Source: Acidimicrobiaceae bacterium (lineage in GTDB: Bacteria > Actinomycetota > Acidimicrobiia > Acidimicrobiales > RAAP-2). Taken from it: a stretch of 13,234 bases of DNA. The translations under genes were made by a program, and so were the position numbers. The notes under the pieces are model-generated. The model worked only from the letters and a program-made list of their open reading frames with translations. It did no database searches and was not told the origin of the DNA. Below, piece by piece: positions 1-6,975 of this stretch. Position 1 is the first letter of the stretch, and each line of letters begins with the position of its first letter. The DNA lies in assembly GCA_003164275.1 (NCBI GenBank), contig PLSY01000264.1:1-13234 (forward strand), given 5' to 3'.

Positions 1-78
1 AGAGCTGTACCGGGCCACCCGTGCAGAAACACAGCGACCATCAGGCACCGGGCGGGATCCGTCGGGGTACCATGTTTC

Positions 79-1695
79 GTGGACGGTGAAGAAACACCTG
101 GTCCGGAGCATGATCCGGACCAGGAGCCCGTACCGCAGGAGGGGGCGTCTGACGAGAGCGCACCGCCCGAGCAGTCGCCGGCCATCAACGCCAGCAAACG
201 CCAGATCTTCCGCAACATGGTGTCGTCCTACGCCAACTTGATCGTTGGGATGGCCATGGGCCTGATCCTCACACGGGTCCTGCTCCACCACCTCGGCGCC
301 GGCGGCTACGGACTCTGGATCGTGCTGGTGGCCATCGTCGGCTACATCGGGCTGCTCGACGTCGGAGTGGCCACCGCAGTCGTCCAGAAGATCGCCCGTC
401 TGATGGCTGACGACCAGAGCCAGGGCATCGCCGACGTGATCCGGACGGCCTGGGTGTTCTTCGCCTTCTCCGGAACGTTGGCCGTCCTCGTGACGGTCGT
501 GTTGGCCCCGTTCCTGTCGTCCATCCTTCATCTGGGAGACATCAATCCAACGGTGGCCGGCATCACCCTCATCCTCCTCGGGGTCATGACGGCCTTGCTC
601 TTTCTCGCCTCCGTGCCCAACTCGGTGCTGTTCGGCTCGGGTCGTTCGGATCGTGTGGCGCAGATCGGCGTGATCGGACTCTTCATCACCCAGCTTGGCC
701 AGATCGTGGCCGTCATCCTCGGGGCGGGCCTCATCGGACTGGGCGCCGTCGTCTTGGTCGGGGTCGGGACCGGACTGGTGCTGGCGGCCATCATGGTGCG
801 TCGGATCACCGGAGCGTCCATTCGGAATGGGCACTTCGACCGAGCACTCCTCGTCGAACTCCTTCGGTTCGGGGGCCGCCAGTTTTTCGTCGCATTGGGC
901 GGAACCGTGGCCTACAACCTCGATGCGGTCATCATCGGCCTGATACTTCCCGTGGCCCAGGTGGCTCCCTACGACATAGCCCTCGGCACAGCCAACCTGA
1001 CCAGAAGCTTGAGCACCCAGGGGACTGACCTCTTGCTTCCCACCTACTCCCACTTCGACGCGAAGGGGGACAGCGACGCACAGTCATGGTTCTTCACCCG
1101 GTCGGTAATGGGTGGCCTGGCGATCTCGCTGCCCGTGGTAATCGCTGTCGCCGCCTTTGGCGATCCGATTCTCCAATTCTGGCTGGGGACCGTGCCGCCG
1201 AAGACCTACGAGATCGTCATCGCCTTGGGCATCATGATGACGCTGCAGCTACCGGGTCACCAGTGCTTCATCTTTCTGACCGGCATCGGTCGCAACAAGC
1301 TCTTAGCCCAACTGGCCATCAGCGGTGCCATCGTCAATCTGGCCGGCAGCATCGGGGCCACGTTCTGGCTCGGCCCGATAGGCCCAGCCATCGGATCCCT
1401 TCCGGTCGTCTTGGTCCTGGACTTCATCCTGCTCCCGGTAATCGTCTGTCGCTGCCTCGGCATACGCGTCCGCGAGTACGCGAGGACAGCTCTGTTGCCA
1501 GTGGTCCCGGGAGGAGTCGTGGCCGCAGGGATTGCGTTGTTGCTAATCAACTTCCGTCCCGAACACACCGGTCTGGCAGCCATCATCGGAGCGGTGATCG
1601 TCGTGATCGCGTCGTGGATCGTGCTGGTCGTCGTCGTCGCCATTCTCGAACCGGCGTTCCGACGTTCGGTGTTGGCGCGACTGCGCCGTCGCTGA
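79..1695 (+). CDS. Oligosaccharide/polysaccharide flippase (MOP superfamily, Wzx-like)
   Basis: This is a 538-residue integral membrane protein of the polysaccharide-export flippase type, which moves lipid-linked glycans across the cytoplasmic membrane. The first ~40 residues are acidic and Pro-rich and look disordered. From about residue 48 the chain is a long series of hydrophobic segments (roughly 12-14 membrane spans). The first two spans flank the typical flippase motif LTRVLLHHLGAGGYGLW (about residues 63-79). Length fits the family. The GTG at 79 is the first start codon in this frame, with only a weak GGGGT upstream. The frame is open to the window's left edge, so an earlier start outside cannot be excluded. 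The next in-frame start (ATG 217) would cut into conserved-looking sequence. Bases 1-78 hold nothing else I can support. The gene ends 18 bp before the convergent glycosyltransferase. The exact glycan substrate is unknown. Confidence 0.85.
   Translation: MDGEETPGPEHDPDQEPVPQEGASDESAPPEQSPAINASKRQIFRNMVSSYANLIVGMAMGLILTRVLLHHLGAGGYGLWIVLVAIVGYIGLLDVGVATAVVQKIARLMADDQSQGIADVIRTAWVFFAFSGTLAVLVTVVLAPFLSSILHLGDINPTVAGITLILLGVMTALLFLASVPNSVLFGSGRSDRVAQIGVIGLFITQLGQIVAVILGAGLIGLGAVVLVGVGTGLVLAAIMVRRITGASIRNGHFDRALLVELLRFGGRQFFVALGGTVAYNLDAVIIGLILPVAQVAPYDIALGTANLTRSLSTQGTDLLLPTYSHFDAKGDSDAQSWFFTRSVMGGLAISLPVVIAVAAFGDPILQFWLGTVPPKTYEIVIALGIMMTLQLPGHQCFIFLTGIGRNKLLAQLAISGAIVNLAGSIGATFWLGPIGPAIGSLPVVLVLDFILLPVIVCRCLGIRVREYARTALLPVVPGGVVAAGIALLLINFRPEHTGLAAIIGAVIVVIASWIVLVVVVAILEPAFRRSVLARLRRR
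97..124. repeat. Perfect 11-bp inverted repeat inside the flippase N-terminus
   Basis: CCTGGTCCGGA (97-107) and TCCGGACCAGG (114-124) are exact reverse complements separated by 6 nt. The dyad begins 18 nt after the predicted GTG start and covers codons for the disordered acidic leader. In RNA it would form an 11-bp GC-rich stem. It could be an operator-like site, a translation-modulating hairpin, or chance; the sequence alone does not decide. Confidence 0.6.
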
Positions 1696-1713
1696 TCTCG
1701 GAGCAGTCGTCGG

Positions 1714-2718
1714 TTACTGGCCGGACGCCTGGCCCTCGATGACCCGGACACTCACCCGCTCGAGCACTTGGCGATCGGTGAGCCGGAATGTCCGTTGCGC
1801 TGCCTTTCTCGACCGGAGCGCCCTCGGCAGCCGGCCGACAGCGGAGACGAACCCCTCCAAGGTGCCACGATCCCAGCGCAGGAGGGCGACGAACAATCTG
1901 GGCAAGATCCAGATCACGTGGTCGATGAGCAGGCGCGGGTCGGTTACGTCTTTCCAGACCATCAGAAGTTCGTTCTGGCGGACGAACGAACGCAACTGGA
2001 CGGCAGTGAACACCCGGCGACTCGTCTTGCCGCCTAGATGGTGACAGACCGAATCCGGCGCGTAGACGATCCGATAGCCGCTCTTCCACGCCCGATAGGA
2101 GAGCTCGATGTCCTCGTGGTACATCGGCCACAGCAGTTCGTCGATCGAGCCGATCTCTTCGAGGAGGTCCCGTCGGAAAAACGATTGGCCACCGACTGCG
2201 AAGAAGCAGTCGGTGGTTCGAGGCGTGTGCTTGAGGGGTTGGTAGAACAAGAGTCCGTGGGACCAGAACCCGGCGGTGCGAGTGCCCTGCTCTGCCCCTC
2301 GAGGGTCGAGGACACGCGAGCACACCGCGAAGATGTCGTCTTCGACGAAGCAGTCCAGTGCCCGTTCGACAAAGTTGGGCTCAACGACCATGTCGTTGTT
2401 GCAAAAGGCCACATAGCGGCCTCGAGCGACTGCCAGACCGGCATTGAGCGAGAAGATGTAGCGGTTTTCCGGCAGGCGGACCAGCCGCACGGTGGGAAAC
2501 GCCTCCGCCACTGCGTCGGCGCTCCCATCCGACGAGCCGTTGTCCACGACGATGATCTCATCCTCCGGACCGATGGCCGCCAGCATGCTCCTCACGCAGT
2601 CCACCACCAGATCCCGCTCGTCGTAGTTCAACACGACAAGCGAGCAGCGGAGTGTGCCGACCTCGTCGCTCGGCTCAGCGGTCGATTCCGATTCTGGGCC
2701 CCTCGGCGAACTGTTCAC
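1714..2718 (-). CDS. Family 2 glycosyltransferase (rhamnosyltransferase-like)
   Basis: This is a 334-residue GT-A fold glycosyltransferase, cytoplasmic or membrane-associated, expected to add a sugar from a nucleotide-sugar donor to a growing surface glycan. The nucleotide-binding start SLVVLNYDERD is at residues 26-36, followed by VVDNGSSDGS (58-67). The metal-binding DXD equivalent is NND at 107-109, and the C-terminal catalytic motif MYHEDIELSYRAWKSG is at 199-214, with HED as the likely general-base region. This arrangement resembles WbbL-type rhamnosyltransferases, but the sugar cannot be read from sequence. The start is GTG at 2718, chosen because a good ribosome site (GAAGAAGGG) sits about 6 nt upstream. 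The C-terminal ~70 residues are basic with a short hydrophobic stretch (IWILPRLFVALL). It is convergent with the flippase and divergent from the next glycosyltransferase. Confidence 0.88.
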   Translation of the reverse strand: MNSSPRGPESESTAEPSDEVGTLRCSLVVLNYDERDLVVDCVRSMLAAIGPEDEIIVVDNGSSDGSADAVAEAFPTVRLVRLPENRYIFSLNAGLAVARGRYVAFCNNDMVVEPNFVERALDCFVEDDIFAVCSRVLDPRGAEQGTRTAGFWSHGLLFYQPLKHTPRTTDCFFAVGGQSFFRRDLLEEIGSIDELLWPMYHEDIELSYRAWKSGYRIVYAPDSVCHHLGGKTSRRVFTAVQLRSFVRQNELLMVWKDVTDPRLLIDHVIWILPRLFVALLRWDRGTLEGFVSAVGRLPRALRSRKAAQRTFRLTDRQVLERVSVRVIEGQASGQ

Positions 2719-2837
2719 TCCAAGCCCTTCTTCCGCGTCGTCCGTGCAGTGTCACTGACGCCGCCGCACCTATCGGTTCGTTCGGTGAGGTACGGGCCGT
2801 GGTTGCCAGTCATCTCACCATGAGCCTGGTCGTGGTG

Positions 2838-2855
2838 GTGATGGTGATGGTGATG
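2838..2855. repeat. GTGATG tandem hexamer repeat in the divergent spacer
   Basis: Three exact copies of GTGATG (2838-2855) are preceded by GTG triplets and followed by GTCAT. They lie within the 277-bp spacer (2719-2995) between two divergent glycosyltransferase genes. Read on the minus strand in one frame the stretch gives eight consecutive His codons; on the plus strand it gives alternating Val and Met. The surrounding spacer appears less GC-rich than the genes and has no recognisable protein. Simple repeats of this kind can change copy number, but the function here is unknown. Confidence 0.7.
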
Positions 2856-2981
2856 GTCATAGCCGGATCGACGATAGCGCGCCCTTTGGGCCACCCCGAC
2901 CAGGAAAACCGACCGCAATCATTGTCGGCGACGGATGGCATACGACGCGTTCGCCGCGACATCTCGTCTGATTCATTGAGC

Positions 2982-2987
2982 TAAGTT
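2982..2987 (+). promoter_or_regulatory. Candidate -10 box for the GT4 glycosyltransferase
   Basis: TAAGTT fits the actinobacterial -10 pattern TANNNT. It ends 8 nt before the ATG at 2996, which would give a leaderless or nearly leaderless transcript. That agrees with the absence of a Shine-Dalgarno sequence there. No convincing -35 element is visible, so the assignment is tentative. Confidence 0.3.
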
Positions 2988-2995
2988 GCCCGCTG

Positions 2996-4156
2996 ATGCC
3001 GAGTCCCGATTCATTCGACATCATCTGCTGCTCGCTCGAGCCGTGGGACCAAGTGTGGCGCCGAAACCAGCTGATGGCGACGGAGATGCTGAAGCTCCGG
3101 CCGAACCTGAGGCTGTTGTTCGTGGAGGTTCCGGTGGATGTGGCCTGGGCGCTTCGCAACGGCAAGCTGCCAAGAATGTCGCTTCGTAGGCCTGTCGGGG
3201 ACACCGGCCGGCTGTGGGCCACTGCCCCTCGCAAGTGGCTACCTCGGAAGCTCTGGCCCTTCGTCGACGAGTCACTTGGCCGACAGGTCATGGCCGCCGC
3301 CGCCGAGTTGAAGATGAGCCGTCCCGTCCTTTGGGTCAATGACAACGCCTACGCCCCGCTTCTCAAGAAGACGGGATGGCCGAGCGTCTACGACGTCACG
3401 GACGATTGGACGCTGGTCAAAGGTTCGCCGCGGATGGAGGCACGTCAACGCCACGACGACGCGCAGATGCTGGAGGACGCCGACGAGGTCGTCGTGTGTT
3501 CCCCGGCGCTGGTGGCAACCCGGGGTCGCAACCGCCATGTCCATCTGATCACGAACGGGGTGGACGTCGACCACCTCCGGTCGCCGGCCGCTCGGCCCGC
3601 CGATCTCCCGCCCGGCCAGATCGTGTTGTACCAGGGGACGCTCACTGCCGGCCGATTGGATATCCAGCTCTGCGCCGACCTGGCCCGGAAGATCGCCCCG
3701 CGCTCCACCTTGGTGTTTGTCGGGCCGAACAGCCTGGACAAAGTGAGTGAGCAGACGGTCATCGACGCCGGTGCGGTAATTCTGGGCAGTCGCCCGTATT
3801 CAGACCTACCGGCCTACCTTCAGTTCGCCGACGTTCTCGTCGTCCCCCACCAGGTCTCGCCGTTCACGGAAAGCCTCGACCCGATCAAGGCGCGCGAGTT
3901 CCTGGCGGTGGGACGCCCGGTGGTCGCAACACCGGTCGCCGGATTTCGCGACCTCGGCCCGCCGGTAGTTGTGGCTTCATCAGAGAACTTCGTGGATCAA
4001 GTGGCGCAGATCCTGGCTCGCCCCGCCCTGCCGGCAGGCCCGGGACCGCTTCTGACTTCGTTGACGACGTGGTCGAACCAGGCTGCAGAGTTCTTGGCGG
4101 TCCTCGACGCCGCGACCGCGAAGGCCGCGGGCCGAGCGGGACCCACCTCGGACTAA
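2996..4156 (+). CDS. GT4-like glycosyltransferase
   Basis: This is a 386-residue GT-B fold glycosyltransferase, probably cytoplasmic and acting on a surface polysaccharide. The N-terminal half has the Rossmann-like acceptor domain, including PVLWVNDNAYAP (110-121) and YDVTDDW (132-138), a pattern seen in TuaH-like and related actinobacterial glycosyltransferases. The linker motif VHLITNGVDVDHL is at 182-194. The donor domain starts near IVLYQGTL (209-216) and carries FVGP (241-244) and the C-terminal donor-binding stretch ESLDPIKAREFLAVGRPVVA (292-311), equivalent to the EX7E region. Start ATG 2996 has no clear ribosome site but lies just after a possible -10 box. Its TAA overlaps the stop of the convergent hydrolase by 4 nt. 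The donor and acceptor sugars cannot be assigned. Confidence 0.86.
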   Translation: MPSPDSFDIICCSLEPWDQVWRRNQLMATEMLKLRPNLRLLFVEVPVDVAWALRNGKLPRMSLRRPVGDTGRLWATAPRKWLPRKLWPFVDESLGRQVMAAAAELKMSRPVLWVNDNAYAPLLKKTGWPSVYDVTDDWTLVKGSPRMEARQRHDDAQMLEDADEVVVCSPALVATRGRNRHVHLITNGVDVDHLRSPAARPADLPPGQIVLYQGTLTAGRLDIQLCADLARKIAPRSTLVFVGPNSLDKVSEQTVIDAGAVILGSRPYSDLPAYLQFADVLVVPHQVSPFTESLDPIKAREFLAVGRPVVATPVAGFRDLGPPVVVASSENFVDQVAQILARPALPAGPGPLLTSLTTWSNQAAEFLAVLDAATAKAAGRAGPTSD

Positions 4157-6018
4157 GCCGTCGTCGCCGTTTCGGCCGCGGCTGTTTCGTGGGCCGCTGA
4201 TGAGAAACGGGCATCGACGTGCTCAGAGAGCACCTGAATCAACAGTTCCCGCTGGTCCAACACCCAGGCCGCATGCATCAGCTCGTCGAGGACAACCAGT
4301 TTGAACCCGGCTGAGTGGCCGAGCAGTTCCAGACGTCGATCCGCTCCGAGCAGCATGGGAGTGAGGTCGCTCGGCCCGGCCACGAGGAGCATGTCGACGC
4401 CTGATGCGACGATGTGCTCCAGCGTCTCGATTGCAGTTCGGTCCAGTAGGAACCTATTCACGAGTGACCACACCTGGTTCGGAATCCCGGGGCGCCGAGT
4501 GGCAAAGGCCACCGGCCATGTGCCATTGACGAGAGCCATGTTCCACCGCTCGGCTTCGTCCTGCGCCATACGGCGTGTGGCCCAGGTCAGCGGACGCCGT
4601 GCCAAGGACCGAACCCATGGCTTGGTCATCTGGCGTGCCCGTCGATCGTGGCTGCCCTCGGGCTCCGGCGGCGTAAAGCCGAATGTGGGATTGATCACAC
4701 AGACGCCCCTCGGCGGGTGGCCGAGGGCCTGCTCAAGCACCTCGTAGCCGCCCGAGCAAAAGCCGATGAGCACGACATCGGACGGATCCGCTGGCGAGAT
4801 GGCCCGTACGGCGTCCCACACGTCCTCGAATGCCTCCGGTGCACGCCCGACATGTCCCCGCTGTCCCAGCCGGGTGCCGCTGTCTCCATTGCCGCTGAGA
4901 TCGAATCGGAGAACCCGGAAGCCCAAGCCGGTGAGGTGCCTGCTCAGATCGACCCAGATCCGGGCCTGGCCGATGTGGTGGGTGTTCCCCTCGTCGACCA
5001 GGACGATGGTGGGATTGCCGCTCGAGTCGACGCTCTCGGTGACGATACCGAAGAGTCCGAGCGGTCCGAGGCGCACCGTGTGCTCTCGAATGCTCGCTCC
5101 GCTCGGTGTCGAACCGACAACAGCTGCACCCGTGTTGGCCTCGGGGACCATCACGGGGACGGGTGCGCCCGACAGGGAGCGGGTCATCCAGGCGGCCACC
5201 CGTTCGATGGTGTCCGCCGGTGGGAGCTGCATCTTCGAGTCGAGGAGCTCCACCTGCCCGGTCGCTTCCTCCCAATCGACGGACTGACCGTCAAGGCGGC
5301 GGTTCAGGCTCTGAGGAGGGGAGGTGTCCGGTGGTACCAGCACCAGTATCCGCTTGGCCAGCGGGCCCTCCATCCGTGCGATGTCGAGCGTCGAGAATTC
5401 GGCCACGGTCTCTGGAGAGAAGTAGATGCCGGGAGCTTCGATCGCCCCTTCAGGGGTTGCCTCGCCCCCTCCACTGACCTGGCGCAAGAGGCGCTGCTGA
5501 CGCAGATAGGACTTTCCTGAGAGGCAGGGGTCCCAAAGCGCCAGGGCGTCCACTCCACCCCGACGAGCCGCTTCGCTGGCGGCAAACAGGCCTCCCATGC
5601 GAACTCCGACCAGACCGATGGCCTCTACCCCTGTTGACAACAGAAACTCCGTGGCCTCCCGCACACTGGCGAGCCAGGACTCGAGGCGATCGGGGTCCAA
5701 CTCACCGCCGGCGGAGTCACCCGTGCCGTCGTAGTCGAAGCGGAGGACGGCCAGCCCGAGATCGGCGAGCTGGTCGGCGAGGAGCCGGTAGGTGTAGTAG
5801 ACGCACGTGGCTTCGATCCCCAAGGGCTGGCACAGGACAACTCCGCCGTGGGCCAACTTTCCCTCGGGGAGGTGGAGCCAACCGAACAAAGGCCGCTCAC
5901 TCGGGCCGAACCACAGCGGGGTCGGGTCTCCTCTCGCGCCTTCTCGATGATCTGCCACTGCCCCTGACACCTCTCTCGTTGACGTCTCGGTCGATCCGGC
6001 GGACTGACGCGTCGTCAA
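4153..6018 (-). CDS. Two-domain alpha/beta hydrolase, exosortase/EPS-associated type
   Basis: The protein is a tandem fusion of two alpha/beta-hydrolase domains (621 residues; domain 1 about 33-285, domain 2 about 305-605). Each domain repeats the family pattern of an RFDYDGTGDS or RFDLSGNGDS loop (93-102, 371-380) before the nucleophile elbow. In domain 1 the elbow reads GVRMGG (138-143), so the usual Ser is Arg140, and no catalytic His is evident; it is likely non-catalytic. In domain 2 the elbow is GFCSGG (419-424), giving a Cys421 nucleophile as in dienelactone-hydrolase-like enzymes, with Asp551 and His582 as probable partners. The annotated start is TTG 6018 without a good ribosome site. 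GTG 5958, preceded by AGAGGTG, is a plausible alternative, and conserved sequence begins only near residue 33. Similar hydrolases accompany exosortase/exopolysaccharide loci, which matches the neighbouring glycosyltransferases. The substrate is unknown. Confidence 0.82.
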   Translation of the reverse strand: MTTRQSAGSTETSTREVSGAVADHREGARGDPTPLWFGPSERPLFGWLHLPEGKLAHGGVVLCQPLGIEATCVYYTYRLLADQLADLGLAVLRFDYDGTGDSAGGELDPDRLESWLASVREATEFLLSTGVEAIGLVGVRMGGLFAASEAARRGGVDALALWDPCLSGKSYLRQQRLLRQVSGGGEATPEGAIEAPGIYFSPETVAEFSTLDIARMEGPLAKRILVLVPPDTSPPQSLNRRLDGQSVDWEEATGQVELLDSKMQLPPADTIERVAAWMTRSLSGAPVPVMVPEANTGAAVVGSTPSGASIREHTVRLGPLGLFGIVTESVDSSGNPTIVLVDEGNTHHIGQARIWVDLSRHLTGLGFRVLRFDLSGNGDSGTRLGQRGHVGRAPEAFEDVWDAVRAISPADPSDVVLIGFCSGGYEVLEQALGHPPRGVCVINPTFGFTPPEPEGSHDRRARQMTKPWVRSLARRPLTWATRRMAQDEAERWNMALVNGTWPVAFATRRPGIPNQVWSLVNRFLLDRTAIETLEHIVASGVDMLLVAGPSDLTPMLLGADRRLELLGHSAGFKLVVLDELMHAAWVLDQRELLIQVLSEHVDARFSSAAHETAAAETATTA

Positions 6019-6103
6019 CCTTCACCGAGACCGCATCGCCCGCCTTTGACCTGCAGGATTACGCGAACTCGTGACGAGGAACCCCATGGATTACCCAGGG
6101 GAA

Positions 6104-6121
6104 GCCTACCAACGGGTAGGC
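6104..6121. repeat. Hairpin 1 in the hydrolase/PAP2 divergent spacer
   Basis: GCCTACC (6104-6110), loop AACG, GGTAGGC (6115-6121) form a perfect 7-bp stem followed by ATTTTG. On the plus strand the T-run gives it some terminator character, yet it lies upstream of the PAP2 gene. An attenuator or operator is as likely as a terminator. Confidence 0.55.
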
Positions 6122-6143
6122 ATTTTGCGATAGCCGGAATCTC

Positions 6144-6163
6144 GGCCCCGACCAGTCGGGGCC
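6144..6163. repeat. Hairpin 2 in the hydrolase/PAP2 divergent spacer
   Basis: GGCCCCGA (6144-6151), loop CCAG, TCGGGGCC (6156-6163) form a perfect 8-bp stem with a tetraloop, 22 bp after hairpin 1. It has no T-tract. It sits 38 bp before the preferred PAP2 start and could structure that gene's leader or act as a protein-binding dyad. Confidence 0.55.
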
Positions 6164-6201
6164 CCAATGGTTACGCTGCGGCCGCCGCATGCAGCTTTGG
6201 C

Positions 6202-6912
6202 ATGGTGGCCGGTACATTGGATTCGGTGACTCTCGATTCGACGCGTCGCCCGCAGGCGCAGAGCACGGCGACTCCGACGGATACCGATGCCAGAGCTCGG
6301 AACTCGACCAGGCCGAAGGTCACGGACACGTTGACGCTCGGCTGTGGCCTACTCGTCATCGCGGCCATCGGAGGGCTCTACTTCGCCCTGAGGCCGAGAT
6401 CGCAGTGGCTCGATCACTGGATCGGAACTGTGATTCCACTCAGCCGCAGCAGCTGGCTGACGGGTGTGACCTGGTTGCGGTATCCACCGGTCATCGTGGT
6501 GGGATCAGCGCTGTGCGCCGTGCTCTGCGTCCGACGCGACCGGTTGCGCGCCTGTGCCTGTCTGGTGGCTCCTCCACTGGCCCTCATACTGTGCGAACTT
6601 GTGGCCAAGCCCCTCGTCGGTCGGACGCTCGGGGGCTCGCTTTCGTACCCGTCAGGCTCGACGGTCGGGGCTGCGGCTCTCGCCACTGCCGTGGTGCTGG
6701 CCGCGCCGCCGGGCTGGCGATTGGTCAGCGCGATGGTGGCCGGGGTCTATGCCGTCTGGATGGCCTTTGCCGTGGTGTCGCTCCAGTGGCACTACCCGAC
6801 GGACGCGTTGGGTGGCCTGGCCTTCGGCGCTGGGGTGGTGCTGGCCGTCGATGGGCTTCTCCATCATGTATTCGGTCGGAAGCCCGGCTGGAGCCGGCGC
6901 TCTGTCGACTGA
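6202..6912 (+). CDS. PAP2-like membrane protein (degenerate phosphatase motifs)
   Basis: This is a 236-residue integral membrane protein of the PAP2/phosphatidic-acid phosphatase superfamily, whose members remove phosphate from lipid phosphates or pyrophosphates at the membrane. About 40 polar N-terminal residues precede several hydrophobic spans. Motif 1 is KPLVGR (136-141). Motif 2 is YPSGST (149-154), where the usual PSGH His is Ser153. Motif 3 keeps the nucleophile His197 and Asp201 in WHYPTDALGG (196-205), but the Ser-Arg that normally begins this motif is replaced (Ala190-Val191). A phosphatase with altered chemistry or a non-catalytic relative are both possible. I chose ATG 6202. The frame stays open back to TTG 6046, but that stretch is unlike coding sequence and holds two hairpins; GTG 6226 is another option. 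A hairpin follows the stop. Confidence 0.75.
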   Translation: MVAGTLDSVTLDSTRRPQAQSTATPTDTDARARNSTRPKVTDTLTLGCGLLVIAAIGGLYFALRPRSQWLDHWIGTVIPLSRSSWLTGVTWLRYPPVIVVGSALCAVLCVRRDRLRACACLVAPPLALILCELVAKPLVGRTLGGSLSYPSGSTVGAAALATAVVLAAPPGWRLVSAMVAGVYAVWMAFAVVSLQWHYPTDALGGLAFGAGVVLAVDGLLHHVFGRKPGWSRRSVD

Positions 6913-6935
6913 GACCGATGGCGCGCAGGTCAACT

Positions 6936-6953
6936 AGGGGGCTCTTGCCCCCT
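6936..6953. terminator. Hairpin between convergent genes, probable bidirectional terminator
   Basis: AGGGGGC (6936-6942), loop TCTT, GCCCCCT (6947-6953) form a perfect 7-bp stem in the 63-bp gap between the stop codons of the PAP2 gene (+) and the acidic hypothetical (-). There is no clear T-tract on either strand. The position between two converging transcripts supports a terminator role. Confidence 0.6.
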
Positions 6954-6975
6954 GTGATTGGGCGCTACCAGGTCC

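Noticed and set aside
1..89. Possible tail of an upstream gene (frame ending with TGA at 87-89)
   Set aside because: Fewer than 30 codons, no recognisable motif, and two other frames are also open; no support.
1583..2323. Long minus-strand frame (246 codons) across the flippase end and the glycosyltransferase
   Set aside because: Arg/Pro/Ser-rich translation with no family features; it is another frame of two well-supported genes.
2038..2823. Plus-strand frame (261 codons) opposite the GT2 gene
   Set aside because: It is the antisense of the clearly recognisable glycosyltransferase and shows no motif of its own.
4648..5520. Plus-strand frame (290 codons) opposite the hydrolase
   Set aside because: Antisense reading of a two-domain hydrolase whose motifs are clear; no domain seen in this frame.
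6046..6201. N-terminal extension of the PAP2 protein from TTG 6046
   Set aside because: The extension covers the hairpin-rich spacer and reads unlike a protein; ATG 6202 is closer to the first membrane segment.
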